Below are positions 35,715 to 47,099 of a stretch of DNA of 64,000 nucleotides, one piece after another. The position numbers and the translations under genes are program-made. Where the stretch lies: NCBI GenBank assembly GCA_037074615.1, contig CM073524.1, forward strand, positions 17,809,406-17,873,405, in the 5' to 3' direction. Below the pieces are notes generated by a model that was given only the letters and a program-made list of their open reading frames with translations, had not been told where the DNA came from and ran no database searches. The stretch's first letter is position 1. Each line of letters starts with the position of its first letter. This DNA is from Leucaena leucocephala (taxonomy: Eukaryota > Streptophyta > Magnoliopsida > Fabales > Fabaceae).

Positions 35715-35982
35715 CACATATATCCTCTTATTAGAGACAATTTTAATTGAGGCATTACTGGGTATTAAATTTAGATTCAAATTTTGATTCACCACATTAT
35801 GAGGGACGATCCTCTTCTATTAGGCCTAACCTTTGTTGGTTATAGGTGTTAGTTTTTTTTCCAAGTATAGGTATCATCTTATTAGAGGCAATTCAAAGTA
35901 TTATCAGGCACTAAATGTGGGTACTTCTCCCAGTAGGATTCAAACATTAGTTTGTCACGTTATGGGAGACTAGCTCCTTCTG
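35715..35982. repeat. Dispersed repeat R1, two tandem units
   Basis: Two related units of about 150 bp each hold the phrases CTTATTAGAG(A/G)CAATT, GGCACTAAATGTGGGTACTT and TTGGTTATAGGTGTTAG. They match 8,735-8,890 and 38,216-38,425. The giant LTR at 35,988 inserted inside this repeat tract. Confidence 0.6.
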
Positions 35983-36130
35983 CTAAATGTAACATCCCAA
36001 TTTTTAGGCCTAGAGATGCAGGGAATGGTCTGAGATTGAGAGGATACCAGACTCCCTTTCGGGCAGGAGTCCCAAGGGATAGAATGGCCATTTTGGGATA
36101 AAGATTGGAAAGTCAAGCATTGACCATTTT

Positions 36131-36332
36131 GGTCGCGACTATAGAGTATTTTGGTTGCGACTAATATTGACAGAGAGGTATGGTCGCGACGGAAAGATGT
36201 GTGTGTCGCAACTAATATACAAAATGAGCCTGTTGCGACTAGAGAATGATGAGGTCGCGACTAGATTGTGTTGTGGTCGTGACTAATGAACACATAAGGG
36301 GTAGGTCGTGATCAGATGATGTTAGGTCGCGA
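36131..36332. repeat. GTCGCGAC palindrome cluster 1 (in LTR-L copy 1)
   Basis: About nine copies of the palindrome or one-to-two-base variants lie within 200 bp: GGTCGCGACT at 36,131, GGTTGCGACT at 36,153, GGTCGCGAC at 36,182, TGTCGCAACT at about 36,203, AGGTCGCGACT at 36,252, GGTCGTGACT at about 36,275, and GGTCGCGACT at 36,324. The spacing is about 20-30 bp. The equivalent part of LTR copies 2 and 3 lacks it. Confidence 0.85.
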
Positions 36333-37100
36333 CTATGTAATGAGAAAGATGTTAGACGTATGGGCTAAGAGTTATGAAGGTTCAAGAGATATAGTTACCC
36401 TATTGGAGATAGAATTGGGGAAAAGGTCAGATAGAGACAGTCAAGAAAGGTTATCTGGATAGTTAACCAGGTCAAGGAATACTCTGGAAAGATGAGAAAA
36501 GCCAATATCGCCCCTAGACCTATTAAAGTAAATAAAGAGGAACCAAGGGCATTGTGGTAATTTGCCAAGGGATGTTTCTTGGGAATCGAGCCATCAGAGT
36601 ACTTGAGCTTGATCAGGGCCCAAGATAGCAGTCCCAAGGCCAAAAAACGTGGCCCAGTAGTGATGTGAGGAAAAGTGACATTAAAATAATGTTTAAGTGA
36701 CTTTTCCATAAAGTAAAGTTACTCGGTCGGCACGATAATCGAGGAGGTGATCAGATAAAGTCTTGGACTTATCTGAATAGCATTGGATGGCGTGAAAAGG
36801 TGTCTTGTGGGATCCACCTTGATGCCACATGGCACTGATCTGGAGAAAGTAGATAAAGCTAAGGACACGTATTACGGTGCAAGATTCTAAGCCGGTGAGT
36901 CAGCAGGCTGAGTCAGCAAGTAATTATGAGGGGCACTGAGTCATCATGTTGAGTCAGCATGCTGAGTCAGCAGGTAATTATGAAAGGCATGATGTCATGA
37001 TGATGCAGTAAAGGGAATAAAGAAAATAGGAAATTCTAGAAAAATCGGTGGCCACAAGTTCAGAGTTCTTGAAAACTACGGAATTGCCATCGGTGGAAAC

Positions 37101-37107
37101 TATAAAT
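37101..37107 (+). promoter_or_regulatory. TATA box of LTR-L copy 1
   Basis: TATAAAT is preceded by GGTGGAAAC and followed by a C-rich TCCCCTTCCCCC, and this layout recurs in the other copies (43,301-43,310, 55,709-55,718 and 62,669-62,677). Conservation across copies supports it as the element's promoter. The U3 part would then be about 1.1 kb long. Confidence 0.7.
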
Positions 37108-38215
37108 ATCCCCTTCCCCCATTCATTTGGCTTCACGGATTGGCAAGGAAAAGAGAGAGAAAGAAGAGAGAAAAGGAGACAGAAAGAAAGAGAGAAAGGA
37201 AGGAAGGAAGAAAGAAAGGAAGTTCTGGCTGAACCGGAAGCAGTGTAGAGATTCTAGAGTTCTGCTCAACTAGTGAGGTAGTAACTAATCCTAGCTTTTA
37301 TGTAATGGCTTTGTGATTTGTTGTGCTATTGTTTGGTTAGATTGTTGTCTTATATGTTATACTTGAAGCTCTGCTACAATGCTATGTTCATATGTTATTG
37401 AGTATGGAAGCACGCAGCATACTTATCTATACACAATCACAAGCAAGCACTGTCACTCTGCATTATATATATTGTTATGATTATTACTACTGAGATTCCC
37501 CCGAATCTCATCCCAAATAACACATTACAGGGGAGGCTATATCGAAGTAAATTTTGAAAATCTTAAGAGACGCCGTTATGCTGCCAAAATTATGACAAGA
37601 TAACAGTAGTGAGGAAAGGAGCTGATACGTACTGTGTACGTAGGTACTGTCTAAGGAGGCTGGAAGTGAGTGGACCTAGCAGGTTCATCCAGTCTTTCCT
37701 GGGTACTTATGTAGAATGGTAGTTCTCACGGGAATTACCTAATCGGTACAAGATCAGTTACTTTCTAAAGACGCAGTGTAGCAGTTATGCTGCCGGATTT
37801 CAAGCAGGAATGATGTAATAGAAACATGAGGATTTTGTGTATGCCCTATTGTATGACATTTTGTTATTCAATAATAAATATTGTCTGGCATGTTTCAATT
37901 TGTGTATGAGGAATTGAGAGGGAAATTCGCAGGTCCTGAGGGAGTAGTGCTTTGACCTCAGTTTGACCTAGTAAACGAAAGAGTATGGCCACGAAATTTG
38001 GTGAGCCAGTAGCACACATCTGGGGCATTACGTGGATAGGTAATAAGCCTCATTTAGATGTGTAGAACAAGATAGATCAGTTTTCAAAATAAAGGCTCAG
38101 AATAAGAAACTTAAGAGTGGAATTTTAATTTCTGGGCTTAAGTTAAGATATAATCAAGCTAATATCGCTTCCGCAAGTGTACTCTGAGGGGTCTAAGGGA
38201 GGATATTTCACTAAA

Positions 38216-38425
38216 CCTAACCCCCGTTAGTTACATGTGTTAGTTTTTTTCCTAAGTATACGTATTCTCCTATTGGAAGCAATCCTATTTAAAGCACTGT
38301 CAGGTATTAAATGTGGGGGCACCTCTCCTAGTGGGAATTTGAACATTTATTTACCATATTGTGAGAAACTAGCCCATTTCACTAGACACAATTCCTATTG
38401 ATACATGTATTAATTTTTAGTAAGC
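38216..38425. repeat. Dispersed repeat R1, right-hand part
   Basis: It continues the R1 tract interrupted by the solo LTR, with the phrases GCACTGTCAGGTATTAAATG, CACCTCTCCTAGTGGGAATT and ACTAGACACAATTCC. Confidence 0.6.
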
Positions 38426-38510
38426 TAAAACGTATTTTACTTTTGCGCCAAAAAAAAAGTAAACCCAATAATTCAAGCTAGACTAATACCCAATAAAAAT
38501 TTGCTTTGTT

Positions 38511-38780
38511 ACCCATTGTCCTTAGGTTCAGTTGGCGAAGGGGTGAGATATACAACCATTTAAATCTTGTTCGATCCCTGGGGAATACCACTTTGTTGTG
38601 GTTTCAGTCGCGGCGCTTAAGGAGGCATTCTAGCTTATGGGTGTTTAGGTTTACACGTGAGGATAATTGACAATTCACCCTGCCTGATATTGGTATCACC
38701 TAGGAGAAAGAGAGACTTCGCCCTGCCTTTAGATCGTGGGTGAGCCCAACTTATTTTTAAAAATTTCTTTATAAAAAAAA
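38511..38780 (+). mobile_element. tRNA-derived SINE (family S2), intact copy
   Basis: About 270 bp. A-box-like TTAGGTTCAGTTGG lies at about 38,521, and B-box GTTCGATCCC at about 38,570. The body is conserved (GTGGTTTCAGTCGCGGCGCT and ATCGTGGGTGAGCCCAAC), with an A-rich end. It is flanked by a direct repeat, AAAAATTTGCTTTGTT, at 38,495-38,510 and 38,776-38,791. It matches the interrupted copy at 23.3-23.8 kb. Confidence 0.85.
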
Positions 38781-38791
38781 TTTGCTTTGTT

Positions 38792-39748
38792 TGCATGCAA
38801 TTTTAGGAGAGGGAAAAATAGGAGGAATATCTTATTTACCTTCCTGCGCATGTACTCTTTATTTATCATTTCCACCATTCTATTTAATATTCTATAACAA
38901 TATTATTACAATATAAATAATAAAAAATTAGATATAAATATTTTTATATTCTTAAATTCAATCTAGACACTTCAAAATTATAGAGGATCAAAAGTATAAA
39001 AATACACAATATTTTAGGGAAAGTTGCATCTAGATCCCGTGAAAGGAATCAAATCGCATATAAATTCCAAGAAATGGCATAATGAATATGAAGTCCCATG
39101 GAACCTGAGATTAATTTTTTCCAATTGTGAAAAGACATAACTTCCCTTATGAATTAAAAAAGACAGTAAAGAGCATAAGTGACTTGGTGTGTTGGTGTGG
39201 AAAGAAGAGGGAAAGCGTGACGAGGAAGACAACGTACGATGGTCTGCATGGTGTGATTGCAGTTGAGTTTTCTTGTCATCGTGGTTGGACTTTGAGGAAT
39301 GTTTGCCATATTTGTCATCTTTTTTAGTTATAATATGATAAAGTGAAGTCGTTTGCTATCAAAATTAGTGAAGTCTTTTCCTCATCATCGTGCTACTACA
39401 TACGATATTGTGTGGCTGAAGTGTGATCTATAAAAGGTGACACACACAAATGCAAACATTGTGTTGGTAGCATAACTTTTTGATCATCTTAGTTGTGGAT
39501 TCACTGTGTTTGTTTAGGGTTTTAAAACTTATGTTCAGTTTGTAGGAATTTGTGGTGTGTTTACTTGAGTGTAGTAAGAACAAATGAATATTAGAAAGAT
39601 TCTTGTAAAGTGTAAACGATAGAACATGATCTGATATGGGAGGGGGACATGAGTTGTTATTATAGCATGCGATAGTTGTTAATATGAGTGGTTGAGTTCT
39701 TAATAATATGCTTTTGGTGTAGGTTGTCATTACTGATAGTAAGTTTAT
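38792..39748. other. Upstream flank of the Mutator-like element
   Basis: No gene is supported. Around 39,016-39,110 the phrase GGGAAAGTTGCATCTAGATC and its neighbours look like the start of a short DNA transposon, but I cannot find its other end. The terminal inverted repeat of the Mutator-like element probably lies in this stretch but is not obvious. Confidence 0.3.
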
Positions 39749-39859
39749 TTGGAAAGCATCTATTCTGTTATGTTCATATGGGGACATTTTATAAATGATA
39801 GAGAAGTTCATACATACGTTGGTGATCAAGTGAGAATAATGCCCATAAAGGAATGCATA
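39749..39859 (+). pseudogene. Mutator-like transposase, N-terminal fragment
   Basis: The translation ...FINDREVHTYVGDQVRIMPI, then KECI, fits the N-terminal domain of MuDR/MULE proteins (a V-x-Y-x-G-G type block followed by basic residues). It is cut at 39,859 by an insertion and resumes in the same protein context at 41,682 (TFDELKILVSSLVRKGS). Confidence 0.6.
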
Positions 39860-41681
39860 CCGCGGAAACGATTTAAAAAAATGATCAGTGGCCTTTTTGT
39901 AAATAAGGGTGAAATATGTACACCTGATATATATGTGACCGGTGTAAAAGAAATGAGGGGTGATATTTTTGTAAATAAGGGTGAAATATTTACACCTGAT
40001 GTACATGTGACAGGTATAAAACAAATGAGCGGTGACATTTTTATAAATAAGGGTGAAATATTAACACTTGATGTACATGTGACCGGTGTAAAAGACATGA
40101 GCGGTGATATTTTTGTAAATAAGGGTGAAATATATACATCTAATGTGCACGTGACCGGTGTAAAAGAAATGAGCGATGTCATTTTTTGTAAATAAGGGTG
40201 AAATATTTACACCTGATATACACGTGACTGGTGTAAAAGACATGAGGGGAGACATTTTTGTAAATAAGAGTGAAATATTTATGCTTGATGTACATGTGAC
40301 CGGTGTAAAAGAAATGAGAGGTGGTATTTTTTGTAAATAAGGGTAAAATATTTATACTTGATGTACACGTGACCAGTGTAAAAGACATGATGGGTGGTAT
40401 TTTTATAAATAAGGGTGAAATATTTATACCTGATGTACACATGACCGGTGTAAAAGAAATGAGCGGTATCATTTTTTGTAAATAAGGGTGAAATATTTAC
40501 ACTTGGTGTACATATTACTGGTGTAAATGATGAAATAGTCTACACCTGATGGAATGACATCCGGTGTAGAATATCCTTGTTATTAAAAATATAACAAAAG
40601 CTCTAGTTTTTGCGCTTCCTTATCTTCACAAATCATCATCGTCCATGGAGATAACCAAACAAAGGGGAACACATGGTTACAGGAAACTTCAACTTTGTAA
40701 CACATAATCTAAAGCTCGTCGAAGAAGAAGACCTAGATATGCGACAACCTATACCCATGCTCGTTGTTCTTTATTGTTAAAGTCCATCATTCTCGCCTCT
40801 AAAGCTCACTAGAGAAGAAGACCCAGATCTGCGATGGTGGGTGTCAGATCTATAGCTCGTCGTCTCAAGAAGTAGTATTATTGGTTGATGATTTCAAATT
40901 ACTTTTAGGGATTCCTCATTATAGAATATGCCACGAAGAAGAATTTGAGAGCTTGGAAAGCCTCAAAGCTCCCTATGCTTGTTCTGGTACTGTTAAGGTA
41001 AACCCAAAATTTTTTTTGTTGGGTTCTTATGGCCTAATTATTCTATTATACTTTTGGAAGGTCTCTTCAAAGGCTATGCATTATTTTGCAGTTTGGTCAT
41101 AGAGATTGCGTTCAGAGATGGTGTAACAAGAAATGAAACACAACTTGCAAAATATATCTTCAGGTACCAAATTTTGATAATTCAATCTTTGATTTTGAGT
41201 CATAGCTGATAAAATCAAAATCCATATAATTTTCTCTATTTTTTTTAAATATAAATTTTGAATTTTTGCACATTCGTTCTTTACGTATATTTGCTTAGCA
41301 TATAAATCTCTTCTCTATCCCATAGGCATGTTATTTGTTTCACCATATCAAAAAATCCCTAGTTCTTATTCATTCTAATCTCTGTTTTCTTAGAGGAGAT
41401 TTATATCCCCCTTTTGCTTTGAGGAGTTTTATATGTGTAAAATTGGCTTTCAATCTCATATTAGTTGTCCATTGTCTAAACTTATAACTTACAAGAACAA
41501 TTGATAAGGGTCATTCTAGTTTTATTTTTATTTTTTAAATTGTTTTTTAAATCGGTTATAAAGTAACCGGTGTAGAATGTCAAGACTTTTTACATGGGCT
41601 GTATCTACACTGGACCGAGATCCGGTGTAGTAGCCCATTTTTAATCGGTTTAGAAAGCCCATTTTCTAGTATTGGTGCACA
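39860..41681 (-). mobile_element. Truncated CACTA-type insertion in the MULE gene
   Basis: The right end, read on the minus strand from 41,674, is CAATACTAGAAAATGGGC, close to CACTACTAGAAAA-type CACTA ends. Subterminal CCGGTGTAG and CTACACTGG words follow (41,570-41,630). The left end shows no matching terminus, so it is probably truncated. The boundaries come from the transposase reading that stops at 39,859 and resumes at 41,682. No transposase gene is recognisable inside. Confidence 0.6.
39889..40540. repeat. 72-bp tandem array, about nine units
   Basis: Unit starts are at 39,889, 39,961, 40,033, 40,105, 40,177, 40,250, 40,322, 40,395 and 40,467. The period is 72, with two steps of 73 and identity that looks high by eye. 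The unit core is GTAAATAAGGGTGAAATATT, then ACACCTGATGTACATGTGAC, then CGGTGTAAAAGA. The CGGTGTA word is shared with the CACTA terminus at 41.6 kb, so this is probably a subterminal repeat array. The first four or five units are open in a 24-residue repeat, but because 72 is divisible by 3 this is weak evidence of coding. Confidence 0.9.
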
Positions 41682-42229
41682 ACATTTGATGAGTTAAAAA
41701 TATTAGTATCATCACTTGTTAGAAAAGGAAGTGATAAAATTACTGTTAGATTTTATCAACACACATTTGTTGACGTGTTTAATAATGGAGTTGAGTAGTT
41801 AATAATGCTCAATACAGAAAGTGTCCATGTGTACATAGGAGATAAAGTAAATAATGAGTATATACAAGTTGAGATAGATGATCTAATGGAGGACCAAGAT
41901 GTGTAAGTTATATGTTGTGCTGATTTCATAATGTTATCCTGGTATATGTTATAATATAAGTTGTCATATCAGTTATAGGCAGTTGTCACAACTGACACAG
42001 TAAGTTGTCATTTCCTGCAGGTTTGATGAATTATTTAGAAGTAGGAATATATGTTCTATGTCTTCAGCTGCGTTGGGAAATGAGAATAAAGTGCTACCAT
42101 TTCTGTCTTGTGCTAACAAAATGATTCCAACAGTTATACCTGAAATGAATTCTACTAAGTGAAAGGAATTAATTGTTGGAGAAGGTCAAACATTTCCAAA
42201 TGCCGAGGTTCGTCAGAAAATGCTATACA
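41682..42229 (+). pseudogene. Mutator-like transposase, second and third fragments
   Basis: Positions 41,682-41,902 encode TFDELKILVSSLVRKGSDKI, then VRFYQHTFVDVFNNGVE, then a stop, then ESVHVYIGD...EIDDLMEDQD. A GTAAGT donor at 41,903 and a CTGCAG acceptor at 42,020 define an intron whose removal keeps the frame. Positions 42,021-42,229 encode FDELFRSRNICSMSSAALGN, one stop at about 42,160, and GEGQTFPNAEVRQKMLY, the start of the MuDR DNA-binding region. The fragment is broken at 42,229 by a giant solo LTR. Confidence 0.8.
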
Positions 42230-44997
42230 TGAAACATCCTCCCTTAAACTCCTCAGAGTACCCTTGCGGAAGCAATATTAGCTTGATTATATCTTAACTT
42301 AAGCCCAGAAATTTAAAATTTTACTCTTAAGTTCCTTATTCTGAACCTTTACTTTGAAAACTAATTTATCTCATTCTACATATCCAAATAAGGCTTATTA
42401 CCTATCCACGTAATACCCCAGATGTGTACAACTGGCTCACCAAATTTTGTGGCCAAATTCTTTCATTTACTAGGTCAAACTGAGGTCAGAACACTGCTAC
42501 CTCAAGACCTGCGAATTTTTCTTTTAATTCGTCATCCACAAATTGAACATGCCAAACAATAATTATTAAATAATAAAATGTCATACAACGGAATATACAC
42601 AAAATTCTCATATTTCTATTACATCTTTTCCTGCCCGAATTTTGGCAGTATAATCGCTAGGCTTCATCTGTACAAAGAACTGAACTGTACTGATTCGGTA
42701 ATTCCCTCATGAGAACTATCATTCTACGTAAGTACCCAGGAAAGACTGGATGAACCGGCTAGGTCCACTCACATCCAGCCTCCTTAGACAGCACCTACGT
42801 ACACAGTACTTATCATATTCTGATGTTCAGTCTTAAATTCGGCAGCATAACGGCGTCTCTTAAAATTTCCAAAGATTCACTTCAACATAATCTCCCTGTA
42901 ATGGGTTAGATATGGGGAATGAGATTCGAGGGAATCTCAGTAGTAATAATCATAACAATATATGTAATGCAGAGTGACAGTGCTTGCTTGTGATTGTGTA
43001 CAGATAAGTATGCTGCATGCTTCCATACTCAATAACATATGATCATAGCATTGTAATAGAGCTTCAAGCATAACATATAAGACAACAATCCAACCAAACA
43101 ATAGCACAACAAATCACAAAGCCATTACATAAAATCTAGGATTAGTTACTACCTCAAAAGCTTAGCAGAACTCTGCTATCTCTGTACTGCTCCTGACTCC
43201 ACCAGAACTTCCTTTCTTTCTTTCTTTCTCCTTCTCTCTCTTCTTTCTCTCTCTTTCTCTTGTAAAACCGTGGGATGAATGAAAATGGGAGGGGGAGGGG
43301 GTATTTATAGTTTCCAGCGATGGCATTTTCGTAATTTTCAAGCCCTCTGAACATGTGGCCACCGATTTTCCTGAAATTTCCTATTTTCTTTTATTCCTTT
43401 TACTGCATCATCAAGGGACACCTCAGGGGACACCTCATCAGTCACATTTCTCACATGGAGAAATTGAGAGAGCCAAGAAACCTTCTGGAAGCTTTCCAGT
43501 CCAGTCTAGTACCGGTCCGGTCCGATCTCCCACAAACCGGACTCAACGGCTGAAATTGTGCCACGTGTCCTTAACTTTTCTTCTCCCTCTAGACCAGTGC
43601 CATGTGGCACCTGGAAGGGACCTTTCACGCCATCCCATGACTTCCAGATAAGTCCCGGACTTTATCTGATCACCTCCTCGGTTATCGTGCCAACCGAGTA
43701 ACTTTACTTTACTGAAAAGTCACTAAATCATTATTTTAATACCACTTTTTCTCACATTTATTCTGGGCTACGTTTTTGGGCCTGGGAATATCATCTTGGG
43801 TCTCTGATCCAGCCCAAGTACTCTGATAGCCCGATTCCCAAGAAATACCCCTTGGCAAATTACCAAAATGCCCTTAGTCTCTCTTTCTTTACTTTAATGA
43901 GTCTAGGGGCATTATTGTCTTTTCACATCTTACCAAAGTACTCTCTAACCCTGTTCAACTATCCAGATACCCTGTCTGGACTGACTAACCTTAGCCAAAT
44001 GACCAAAATACCCTTTACTCATTCTTCAGTTATTCTATAATATAAGGGCATTTTCGTCATTTTGCACCTTTTTCCTGGACACCGGCCCCTCTTACCACTG
44101 AACTGATATTATGAGCCTGGGCCTTCCCTGGTGTCACTATGGGCCTTAGAAACACTATATGACTTCTGGCCACAGTCCGATCATCTCTATTCGGACTACT
44201 TTTCCTTTGCCGATTATAACTGTAAATTCCCATCTTCGGGAATTTTTACAGAAAAATCGGGACCTCAAATCAAAATTCTGTGTTGCGTCATTCAACCCGG
44301 AATCCTTTTCTCTATCTCCCGGTATTTTCAGATATTAAATCCAGACCGGGCTATTTTTGCCTGAAAGTACGCTCCCACGCACACTTTTCAAAAATGACCA
44401 TTTTACCCTAGGTCACCTTTCTAATTCTTTCATACTTATAGAGACCTCATATGCACATTTCACAGTTCAGTGAAATGATCAGCATAATTTTCTCTATTTT
44501 CTGGCAAAATATGGTACTCATCGGCTACCAGCCCGATCTTTCCCATAATTATGATTATGCTACTGAATCCTCTTTCTGGCATCTTAACCTCATCTTCTCA
44601 TCCCTCATCTTAAGGTCTAGAAATTATCTTTCAATAACTCATCCCCTAAACTCTTCGGGAGTCATTGTTAATTGAAAGGCTCGACAACCCGCCCATATCA
44701 GGTTATCTTACACAGGAGCCAGCCCATATCAAGCTACCTACAGAATTCCTAGGCTTAAAACTTAGGATATTCCTCATATTCCTCATTTTGAACCTAGGTG
44801 AACTGTCCCGATTCTGTAGGTTAAAGACTTAACTCATCTTTAAATCCTAAAGGACTTAGGTCATCCCTCGGATTCCTACAAAATACAGGTAAGTAGTCCG
44901 CCCATATCAGATTACTACCCTGGGACTACGGGTTTAGCAGCCTGCCCATATCAGACGACCTCCCAGTTCTCCTAGACCCAAAAATCGGGATGTTACA
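42230..44997 (-). repeat. Giant gypsy-type solo LTR (family L), copy 2, inside the MULE
   Basis: On the + strand it runs from TGAAACATCCTCCC to CGGGATGTTACA and is flanked by a perfect ATACA duplication (42,225-42,229 and 44,998-45,002). The transposase reading resumes right after it. A TATA box (complement CTATAAATAC) lies at 43,301-43,310. The first 330 bases of the LTR (44,670-44,997) hold four CGCCCATATCAG-like words in place of the GTCGCGAC cluster found in copy 1. Confidence 0.93.
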
Positions 44998-46665
44998 ATA
45001 CAAGTACAGCATCACACACAAGTTTTTATACAAATTTATAAAAATTAACAAACAAAAGATCATTGTAAAGTACATGGTTGATGGATGCCAGTGGTATATG
45101 GGTGAACATCAAGATTCAGAATTCTTAAGTATAAGAACATTAAGTCAGTACATCCATAATGGGCAAGAAAACTTGATTGTATCTCATCATGGAAACTCAA
45201 GTTTAACACCGTCTCTAATGATTGATGTTTTGATGAGTAATATCAATAAGAATGCAAAGGAAATCAATAAAGACTTGTATAGAGATTATGGTGTGAGATT
45301 GAACTATACTCAAGCATACAGAGGTAGAGAACAATCTTGAGAGAAATACATAGTACTGCAGAAGATTCTTATAAGATTATTCCTGTGATATGTGAGAGGT
45401 TTATGGAAACTGATCTAAGCACTATTGCTAGATAGGAAGGCTAGATCCAACAGATTTGAGAGGGAATTCATTACAGTTTTTACAAGGGTGTAGACTAATA
45501 TTGCATATAAATAGATGTCATCTGAGTGGTCCATACATGGGAACAATGCTTACAACCAATGCATATAACACGGATAATGAATTATTTTTGTTGGTATATA
45601 CTATTGTCAGTGGCAAGACAAATGATGAGTGGACTTGGTTTCTCCAAAATGTTAAAGACATCACAAGATTATGGAGATTACAATTGTGTCAGACCGGAAT
45701 AATGCAATTATTACTGCTGTTCAAACTATTTTTTATGGTGATAGACATGTTTAATTCTACTAGCATGTCAAATAAACTATAGTGTTGCATTCCTAAAAAT
45801 CACCAAAGGTAGGGGACGAGCATTAGGGGTTCGAAAGGAGGACGTACTAAACTTGCTAGTTGGAATAGCATATGCATGGCTTGAAGGAGATTTCAATGTT
45901 ACAATGGAGAAGCTAAAAGCCTTTTGTCCACATCTGGTGCAATGGGTTAACACCCAAGTGGATGTAAAACAATGGGATATGAGCAAGTTTCCATTTAAAT
46001 GATGGAATAATATAACCACTAATCTTGCATAATCGTTTAATGTATGGATTTTGCAAGAGAGGAGGCACAATATGTCTGTTATAATACTTGAGCATCAAGA
46101 GAAGTTGGCCCATAAGTTTCTTAGAAGCAAAATGTCAATGGTAAATTGGAGAAATGGTGTTAGGTCAAATATTGAGATAAAGTTGATGCTGCAAGTTGTA
46201 CTTGCCATAAATATGCATGCCCAATTTGGGGGAACGACGCAATCTAGGTTAAGACTTGGGTGTCCCCATGGAGTAATTAAACTTATTGTTGATATAGAAA
46301 CATGTACTTGCATATGTTTAGCTTGGCAGATGAGTAGACTACCTTGTGTACATGCATGTGCTACAATTAAGCTAATGCATGATAGTGTGTACATATTTAT
46401 GAACGTTTGCTACAGATTATCTGCCAAAGAGAAAATATATGTTAGTAGCATGAGGCCAATTGCTACACATGATTGTCCATGTCCTAAAGACCCGACAGTG
46501 TTCGAATTAATGAAAGAAAGGTCCTCGAGCCCCATTTACTACAAGGCCTTTAAAAAGGCCAAAGAGGAAAAGGATTGAGTCTCAATTTTAGAACAAAAAG
46601 ACTTATCATTGTGGAAGATGCCATAAATACAAAAAGACTTACAAGAATCCAAACCCAAATTGAGG
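44998..46665 (+). pseudogene. Mutator-like transposase, catalytic and zinc-finger fragments
   Basis: Positions 44,998-45,340 continue the MuDR domain (YSITHKFLYKFIKINKQKII and VDGCQWYMGEH). Positions 45,456-45,782 encode the MULE catalytic core (LQFLQGCRLILHINRCHLSG and NDEWTWFLQNV). The first catalytic Asp, expected in a D-G-x-H-L context, is Asn here. Positions 46,051-46,578 encode the C-terminal half with a SWIM zinc finger (CTCICLAWQMSRLPCVHACA), and a frameshift leads to a decayed knuckle (YHCGRCHKYKK) near 46,610. The usual length of such proteins is 600-800 residues, and this copy is clearly dead. Confidence 0.88.
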
Positions 46666-47099
46666 AATGATTTTGGGTTGTATATTTTTTTTGTATAAAT
46701 ACATAATTGTATATTTTTTGTATAAATATATAACACACTGATTTTTGCTTTGTAAATATCTATGCCAAGTGATGAAAAGAATTTTTTGTAACCTTGATCA
46801 ATCTCTACCTTTTGGAAGATAGGGTGGATCTTGATGAGGGTGACTATGTGTATTGTACTCCTTTTATGTTTGCTACAAAGAACTGGTATAATTATAAAGT
46901 GCATATATATAAAGTTATATTCTGACCAGAATGATGTTGGGACACAAGTTGTTATTTTCAACCCACGGAGTTGTCATTTGTTAGCTATGGAGTTGTTATG
47001 TTCAAACCCACAGTCTGTTATATCTGGTTCAATCCAGGTGTTGTGCTAGTGTGCCCAGTTCACTTTCTATTTGCCAAATTCCTGGGACGATTTATAAAG
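46666..47099. other. Downstream flank of the MULE
   Basis: There is no coding content. The phrases GTTGTTATTTTCAACCCACG and GAGTTGTTATGTTCAAACCC near 46,950-47,010 foreshadow the minisatellite to the right. Confidence 0.35.

Larger units (their letters stand above)
35988..38210 (+). repeat. Giant gypsy-type solo LTR (family L), copy 1
   Basis: It runs from TGTAACATCCCAATTTTTAG to GGGAGGATATTTCA and has a perfect 5-bp duplication, CTAAA (35,983-35,987 and 38,211-38,215). There is no internal region, so it is a solo LTR left by LTR-LTR recombination. A TATAAAT box lies at 37,101. A purine-rich repeat sits at about 37,143-37,215, and a near-palindrome TACGTACTGTGTACGTA at 37,626. Copies 2 and 3 end with the same sequences. 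Copy 3 has a polypurine tract beside it, which confirms that this is an LTR. Confidence 0.93.

Noticed and set aside
37048..37248. Plus-strand frame with Glu/Arg/Lys-rich tail
   Set aside because: It crosses the purine-rich GAAAGAAGAGAG repeat of the giant LTR, just past its TATA box. The same artefact appears in copy 2 at 43,154-43,362.
39428..40472. Long minus-strand open frames across the 72-bp array
   Set aside because: A repeat period divisible by three keeps several frames open on both strands. The minus-strand reading has no recognisable domain.
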